Positions 59,510 to 64,000 of a stretch of 64,000 nucleotides of DNA are shown here, in pieces. The position numbers and the translations under genes were made by a program. Position 1 is the first letter of the stretch; the number at the start of each line of letters is the position of its first letter. The stretch lies in the NCBI RefSeq assembly GCF_009789575.1, contig NZ_CP046908.1:1240001-1304000 (forward strand), read 5' to 3'. Origin of the DNA: Stappia indica. GTDB lineage: Bacteria > Pseudomonadota > Alphaproteobacteria > Rhizobiales > Stappiaceae. The notes below the pieces were generated by a model that worked only from the letters and a program-made list of their open reading frames with translations, had not been told where the DNA came from and did not search any database.

Positions 59510-60499
59510 CTAGCCGGCCAGCGCCTTCGCCATCATGTCGGCGTCGATATTGCCGCCGGACAGGGTGAGCGCGACGACCCGCCCCTTCACCGGCAGCCGG
59601 CCCGACAGCACCGCGGCAAGGCACACCGCCCCGCCCGGCTCCACCACCAGCTTCAGCTCGCGAAAGGCGAAGGCGACCGCCGCCAGCGCCTCGGCATCGC
59701 TCACGGCAAGGCCGCGGCTCGCCCGGCGGCGGGTGATCGAAAAGCCGATCTCGCCCGGCTGGCGGGCAAGCAGGGCATCGCAGACCGATCCGGCCTCGCT
59801 CGGATTGGCGACCACCGTGCCGCCTGTGAGCGAGCGGCCGTGATCGTCGAAGCCTTCCGGCTCCACCGGCAGCAGCTCGCAGTCGGGCAGCAGTGTCTCC
59901 AGCGCAAGGGCGATGCCGCCGGTCATGCCGCCGCCGCCGGCGCAGGTGAGCATCGCCTCCGGCACCAGTCCCAGGGCCGCCGCCTGTTCGGCGACCTCGG
60001 CCCCGATGGTGCCCTGGCCGGCAATGACGCCGGCATCATTGTAGGGGTGAACCATCGTCGCGGCGGTCTCGCGGGCGATCTCCAGGGCCAGCACATCGCG
60101 GTCGTCGACGCCGCGGCGATAGGTGACGACCCGCGCGCCGGAGCGGCGCGTGCGGTCGAGCTTTGCCTGCGGCGCGTCCTGCGGCATCACGATGGTCGCC
60201 GGCATCCCCAGCACCCGTGCCGCCTCCGCAACGCCCTGCGCGTGGTTGCCGGACGAGCAGGCGACGACACCGCCCGCCCGCGCATCCGCCGGGATCATCG
60301 ACAGGCGGTTGAAGGCGCCGCGAAACTTGAAGGAGCCGGTGCGCTGCAGGTTCTCGGCCTTCAGCAGCACGGTGCCGCCGGTCAGTTCGTCGAGAAACGC
60401 CGAGCGCAGCAGCGGCGTCACCACCGCCTCGCCGGCAATGCGCTGCTGCGCATCGCGAATGTCCTGGAATACCGGGGAAGAGACGGGAATCGCGTCCAT
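59510..60499 (-). CDS. Threonine/serine dehydratase (PLP-dependent)
   Basis: 329 aa. GSFKFRGA contains the PLP lysine; ACSSGNHAQGVA is the phosphate/substrate-binding loop; TCAGGGGMTGGIAL is the glycine-rich PLP phosphate loop; LSGGNIDADMM is the terminal Ser/Gly motif. No ACT regulatory domain, so a catabolic or serine-racemase-like fold type II enzyme rather than the biosynthetic IlvA. Convergent with the DUF2336 gene. Confidence 0.9.
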   Translation of the reverse strand: MDAIPVSSPVFQDIRDAQQRIAGEAVVTPLLRSAFLDELTGGTVLLKAENLQRTGSFKFRGAFNRLSMIPADARAGGVVACSSGNHAQGVAEAARVLGMPATIVMPQDAPQAKLDRTRRSGARVVTYRRGVDDRDVLALEIARETAATMVHPYNDAGVIAGQGTIGAEVAEQAAALGLVPEAMLTCAGGGGMTGGIALALETLLPDCELLPVEPEGFDDHGRSLTGGTVVANPSEAGSVCDALLARQPGEIGFSITRRRASRGLAVSDAEALAAVAFAFRELKLVVEPGGAVCLAAVLSGRLPVKGRVVALTLSGGNIDADMMAKALAG

Positions 60500-60589
60500 G
60501 AAGGCCTCCTGCAGAAGGTTTGAGTCCTACATGATCGCCATGCCTGATTGAAGGGCCCGGTTGAAGCGCGCTCGACAGCAAAAAGGCGC

Positions 60590-61636
60590 TCAGGCAGCGC
60601 CCCGCGTCTGCGTCTGCGTCTGCGCTTGGCCGCTCGCCTGCAGGCAGTTGCGCAGGAACTGGCGGGTGCTCGCCTCCCAGCTGTAGGACAGGGCCAGTTC
60701 GCGGCAGCGCTGGCGCGGAATGGCCAGTGCCGCAACGGCCGCCTTGCCGAGATCCTCGTCCAGCACGCCGGCACCCGTGCCCTGAAGAATGTCGAGCGGT
60801 CCCATCACCGGATAGGCGGCAACCGGAACGCCCGCCGCCAGCGCCTCCAGCAGCACATTGCCGAACGTGTCGGTGCGGCTCGGGAAGACCACCACATCGG
60901 CGGAGGAATAATGCCGGGCGAGATCCTCGCCGGTCTTCGATCCGGTGAACAGGACCTGCGGGTAGCGCGCGCGCAGCTCCGCCAGCTGCGGTCCGTCGCC
61001 GACCACCACCTTGGTCCCCGGCAGCTCGAGATCGAGGAAGGCGGCAATGTTCTTTTCCACCGACACCCGGCCGACATACATGAAGACGGGCCCGACCAGC
61101 GTTTCCGGCAGCACGCTGCCCTCGCGCGGGCAGAACAGCTCGTGATCGACGCCGCGCGACCAGCGCATCAGGTTGGCGAAGCCGCGCGCGGCGAGATCCT
61201 GCTCCAGCGTCGAGGTCGCCACCATGCAGCCCTGGCCGGCATTGTGGAAGCGGCGCAGCCAGGCATAGGACCAGGAGACCGGCACCGGCATGCGCGCCGA
61301 CAGATATTCCGGAAAGCGCGTGTGGTAGCTCGTCGTGTAGGCGAGATCGAGCATCCGGGCGACGCGCGCGGCCATCAGGCCCAGCGGCCCTTCGGTGGCG
61401 ATGTGCAGATGATCGTACCCGCCGGCGACGATCCGCCGGCGCAAGGCGTACGGCGTCGTCAGGGACAGGCGGATTTCGGAATAGGTCGGGCAGGGAACGG
61501 TGAAGAAGTCGGCCGGCGAGAGCACCTCGACCGGCACGCCCATGCGGCGCAGCTCGTCCACGGTGCGCTCGATGGAGCGCACGACACCGTTGATCTGGGG
61601 ATGCCAGGCATCGGTGACGATGAGCAGCGACTTCAT
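60590..61636 (-). CDS. GT4-type glycosyltransferase
   Basis: 348 aa. DAWHPQINGVVRSIERTVDELRRMG is the N-terminal glycine-containing acceptor-site motif of GT4; FMYVGRVSVEKNI and FPSRTDTFGNVLLEALAAGVPV (the E-x7-E region) are the sugar-nucleotide motifs. It resembles GT4 enzymes of the PimB/SQD2/mannosyltransferase type that glycosylate lipids. The extreme C-terminus QAQTQTQTRGAA comes from a small CGTCTG triplet-type repeat. It overlaps the phosphoesterase by 4 nt. Confidence 0.85.
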   Translation of the reverse strand: MKSLLIVTDAWHPQINGVVRSIERTVDELRRMGVPVEVLSPADFFTVPCPTYSEIRLSLTTPYALRRRIVAGGYDHLHIATEGPLGLMAARVARMLDLAYTTSYHTRFPEYLSARMPVPVSWSYAWLRRFHNAGQGCMVATSTLEQDLAARGFANLMRWSRGVDHELFCPREGSVLPETLVGPVFMYVGRVSVEKNIAAFLDLELPGTKVVVGDGPQLAELRARYPQVLFTGSKTGEDLARHYSSADVVVFPSRTDTFGNVLLEALAAGVPVAAYPVMGPLDILQGTGAGVLDEDLGKAAVAALAIPRQRCRELALSYSWEASTRQFLRNCLQASGQAQTQTQTRGAA

Positions 61637-62442
61637 GCGGCGGCCTGCGCCCGGCGCGGCTCGCCGGTTTCCAGCACCCGCACACGCTCTGCCCGGTCCG
61701 CCCAGCGGATGATCTCGAACGTGCCGTCATGGTGCTCGGCAACGGCGGTGCAGCTCTCCACCCAGTCGCCGGTGTTGATGTAGTGGGTGCCGAACTCGGT
61801 GTGGTCGGCGGCGTGGTGGATATGGCCGCAGATCACCCCGTCGACGCCCTGGCGCTCGGCTTCGCCCGCCAGCGTCTCCTCGAACTTGCCGATGAAGTTC
61901 ACCGCGTTCTTGACCTTGAGCTTGGCCCAGGCGGAGAGCGACCAGTAGGTCAGGCCGAGACGGCGGCGCAGGATGTTGAGCCCGGTGTTGAGGTTGAGCG
62001 CGGTGACATAGGCCCAGTCGCCGAGAAAGGCGAGCCACCTGGCATGGCGCACCACCACGTCGAAGCGGTCGCCGTGGATGACCAGATAGCGGCGCCCGTC
62101 GGCGGTCTCGTGGATGATTTCCTCCACGACTTCGATGCCGCCGAAATGGGTGCCGAGGAAATCGCGCAGGAACTCGTCGTGGTTGCCGGGCGTATAGACG
62201 ATGCGGGCGCCCTTGCGCCCCTTGCGCATCAGCTTCTGCACCACGTCGTTATGGGCCTGCGGCCAGTACCACATGCGGCGCAACCGCCACCCGTCGACGA
62301 TATCGCCGACCAGGTAGATGGTTTCGGCATCGTGATACTTGAGAAAGTCGAGCAGCATGTCCGCCTGGCAGCCACGCGTACCAAGATGAATATCGGACAG
62401 GAAGATCGCCCTGAAATGTCTCTGGGTCGGCTCGGAGGACAT
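61633..62442 (-). CDS. LpxH-like metallophosphoesterase
   Basis: 269 aa. Calcineurin-like motifs: FLSDIHLGT (DxH), VGDIVDGW (GDxxD), GNHDEF (GNHD), VIHGDRFD, and CGHIHHAADH (GHxH). Annotation as UDP-2,3-diacylglucosamine diphosphatase comes from the family; in Rhizobiales LpxI usually supplies that step, so a related phospholipid or glycolipid phosphatase is possible. Coupled to the GT4 gene by 4-nt overlap, suggesting a shared lipid-glycan pathway. Confidence 0.8.
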   Translation of the reverse strand: MSSEPTQRHFRAIFLSDIHLGTRGCQADMLLDFLKYHDAETIYLVGDIVDGWRLRRMWYWPQAHNDVVQKLMRKGRKGARIVYTPGNHDEFLRDFLGTHFGGIEVVEEIIHETADGRRYLVIHGDRFDVVVRHARWLAFLGDWAYVTALNLNTGLNILRRRLGLTYWSLSAWAKLKVKNAVNFIGKFEETLAGEAERQGVDGVICGHIHHAADHTEFGTHYINTGDWVESCTAVAEHHDGTFEIIRWADRAERVRVLETGEPRRAQAAA

Positions 62443-62645
62443 GACACGCTCCTGACAAGTCTTTGAGCGTCTAAATGCGCGATTCCGGTCTCAGAAATAT
62501 GACAAGCGGCCGGAACGACGCGAGAGGCGGAAAGAAAACGCCGCCGTACGTCTGCGGCTGGACGGAGCGCGGGCGGCTCCGCTATCACTTCGGCAACGAC
62601 GTCCGCCGGCCCCTGCCCCGGACGAAGCAGATCGGGAGATACGAC

Positions 62646-63425
62646 ATGGATCTTGGACTTTCCGGCCGAAAGGCCATCGTCTGCGCCTCCAGCCGCGGCC
62701 TTGGCCGGGGATGCGCCGAAGCGCTGGCGCAAGCCGGCTGCGACCTGGTGATCAACGGGCTGGACCGGCTGCGCCTGGAGACGGCCGCAAGCGAAATCCG
62801 CTCCCGCTACGGCGTCGACGTCGCCTCGGTCGTCGCCGACGTCTCGACGCGCGAGGGGCAGGACGCCCTGCTCGCCGCCTGCCCCGAGCCCGACATCCTG
62901 GTCAACAACAATGGCGGCCCGCCGCGCCGCGACTATCGCGAGCTCGACCGCGAGGCGATGATCGGCGGGGTGATCCAGAACATGATCTCGCCGATCGAGA
63001 TGATCCAGCGGGTGGCCGACGGCATGGCCGAGCGCGGGTTCGGGCGCATCATCAACATCACCTCGATCACCGTGCGCATGCCGCTGGAGGGGCTCGACCT
63101 GTCGAGCGGCGCGCGCGCCGGCCTCACCGCGTTCCTGGCCGGCGTCTGCCGCACCTATGCGGGGCGCAACGTCACCATCAACAACCTGCTGCCCGGCAAG
63201 ATGGACACCGACCGCCTGCGCGGCGGGCTGGAGCGCACCGCCGGCATGACCGGGCAGAGCGTCGATGCGGTCGGCAAGGCGCAGCAGGCGGAAATCCCGG
63301 CCGGCCGCTTCGGCACGGCGGAGGAGTTCGGCAGGATCTGCGCCTTCTACTGCTCGACCTCGGCGGGCTATGTGACGGGGCAGAACATCCTCGTCGACGG
63401 CGGGCTCTATCCGGCAGCGTTCTGA
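62646..63425 (+). CDS. SDR-family protein lacking the catalytic Tyr and Lys
   Basis: 259 aa from the ATG at 62646, with GGGAG upstream. MDLGLSGRKAIVCASSRGLGRGCAEALAQAG is the Rossmann NAD(P)-binding segment (SSRGLGRG). LVNNNGGPP replaces NNAG. Where classical SDRs have YxxxK, this sequence reads SSGAR in IINITSITVRMPLEGLDLSSGARAGL. The C-terminal region GYVTGQNILVDGGLYP is intact. Probably a divergent oxidoreductase of the Tyr-less subgroup, or a non-catalytic binder. Confidence 0.85.
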   Translation: MDLGLSGRKAIVCASSRGLGRGCAEALAQAGCDLVINGLDRLRLETAASEIRSRYGVDVASVVADVSTREGQDALLAACPEPDILVNNNGGPPRRDYRELDREAMIGGVIQNMISPIEMIQRVADGMAERGFGRIINITSITVRMPLEGLDLSSGARAGLTAFLAGVCRTYAGRNVTINNLLPGKMDTDRLRGGLERTAGMTGQSVDAVGKAQQAEIPAGRFGTAEEFGRICAFYCSTSAGYVTGQNILVDGGLYPAAF

Positions 63426-63450
63426 ACGCGGCCACCTGTCCGAACACGCA

Positions 63451-63482
63451 AAAGCCGGCGGGGAGCCCTCCCCGCCGGCTTT
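63451..63482. terminator. Bidirectional terminator between SDR and FadL-type genes
   Basis: A 15-bp perfect stem (AAAGCCGGCGGGGAG paired with CTCCCCGCCGGCTTT) with a very tight apex, A-rich before and T-rich after. The neighbouring genes are convergent. Confidence 0.85.
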
Positions 63483-63503
63483 CGTCGTTCGAGTGCGGGC
63501 GGC

Positions 63504-64000
63504 TCAGTAGCCGCGCGCCACGTCGTATTCCGGACGCTCGGCAGGACCGCCCCAGCGATAGCGCATCGATGCCGAGATGATGTTCACGTGCGCCTGCGCC
63601 TTGCCGACATAGCTGCCGACATTCGGATTGTAGTCCTGATGGCCGGGGCCGATGTTGATGTCGGCATCGCCCGCGTGGATGTAGGTGTAGCCGAGGTCGA
63701 ACGACAGGTCGTCGTTGAACTTGTAGCTGGCGCCGGCCGACAGCCACAGGCGGTCGGTGTCCGGCAGGCGGGTCGAGCGGATCTCGTCGGTGATCGGCGA
63801 GATCTCGTAGCCGATGCCGGCGCGCATCGTCAGGTCTTCGGTCACGTCGTACTCGCCGCCGATGGCGAAGAACCAGCTGTCGCGATAGTTGAAATGCAGG
63901 GTCTGGACCGTCGCTCCGGTCGCCTGCGAGGTCACGCGCGGCGACTTGAGGCGGCTCCAGTTGGCCCATTCCACGGTGCCGAAGACGCGGAACGCATCCG
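63504..64000 (-). CDS. FadL/OmpP1-family outer membrane protein, N-terminus outside window
   Basis: Only the C-terminal ~165 residues are present, running off the right edge with an open frame (DAFRVFGTVEWANWSRLKSPRV...). Amphipathic beta strands with aromatic ends (SWFFAIGGEYDV, MRAGIGYEISP, WLSAGASYKFNDDLSFDLGYTYI) match FadL-type channels for hydrophobic substrates. The protein ends in a YRWGG...VARGY stretch rather than with a terminal Phe. Preceded on the plus strand by the shared terminator. Confidence 0.75.
   Translation of the reverse strand, partial: DAFRVFGTVEWANWSRLKSPRVTSQATGATVQTLHFNYRDSWFFAIGGEYDVTEDLTMRAGIGYEISPITDEIRSTRLPDTDRLWLSAGASYKFNDDLSFDLGYTYIHAGDADINIGPGHQDYNPNVGSYVGKAQAHVNIISASMRYRWGGPAERPEYDVARGY

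Overview
The window looks like GC-rich chromosomal DNA from an alphaproteobacterium of the order Hyphomicrobiales, possibly a Stappiaceae-like genus (family-level placement is inference). The reasons are an alphaproteobacterial flagellar gene set (FliX, FlbT, FlaF, an FlgN-like chaperone, a free-standing rod-binding protein), a DksA with a degenerate zinc finger, a giant growth-pole-ring (GPR/RgsE) coiled-coil protein, which is known from polar-growing rhizobia, and TTAA-N7-TTAR boxes resembling CtrA sites upstream of flagellar genes. No rRNA, tRNA or CRISPR was seen.

Layout. 1-2.2 kb: partial HD-GYP protein, dksA and fliX, all on the minus strand. 2.4-5.2 kb: flgI, a rod-binding protein, an flgN-like gene and a flaG-like gene. 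5.2-10.6 kb: a flagellin-glycosylation island with an FlmG-like TPR glycosyltransferase, then on the other strand neuB-like, pyruvyltransferase, methyltransferase and CMP-sugar synthetase genes. 10.9-16.4 kb: three tandem flagellin genes, each with its own promoter region, leader hairpin and terminator, followed by flbT and flaF, which overlap by 119 nt. 16.6-21.6 kb: flgE-flgK-flgL on the minus strand behind a near-perfect sigma-54 promoter. 21.8-27.7 kb: a MoxR ATPase and a VWA (CoxE-like) partner flanking a secreted protein, a SixA-like phosphatase and a YcjX/YcjF pair. 27.9-30 kb: a chemoreceptor.

30.4-41.3 kb is accessory in character. It has three AraC regulators, two MFS transporters, a packed cluster of six very small genes of unknown function, two 76/77-bp palindromic elements, a 264-bp MITE, a transglutaminase-like protein, a ferredoxin and an Hpt protein. 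41.5-47.2 kb is one gene for the GPR/RgsE-type protein. 47.2-49.3 kb is an insertion hotspot with palindromic repeats, a frameshifted IS110 transposase and a second copy of the MITE, whose target resembles an uninterrupted repeat nearby.

49.3-53.5 kb is an Mla/MCE-type lipid ABC transporter (STAS-permease, ATPase, MCE protein, lipoprotein). 53.8-57 kb holds dgcN-dgcA (D-glutamate catabolism) and a convergent MFS gene. 57.1-59.5 kb holds a CheZ-family protein and a DUF2336 protein. 59.5-64 kb holds a threonine/serine dehydratase, a GT4 glycosyltransferase with an LpxH-like phosphoesterase, an SDR lacking the catalytic Tyr/Lys, and the end of a FadL-type porin.

The most interesting signal is in the leaders of the three flagellin genes. 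Each can form a small hairpin that shows AGGAT or AGGAC in its loop, while the stem sequences differ between genes but still pair. That pattern suggests a selected RNA element and a candidate site for the neighbouring post-transcriptional regulator FlbT, or for a CsrA-like protein.
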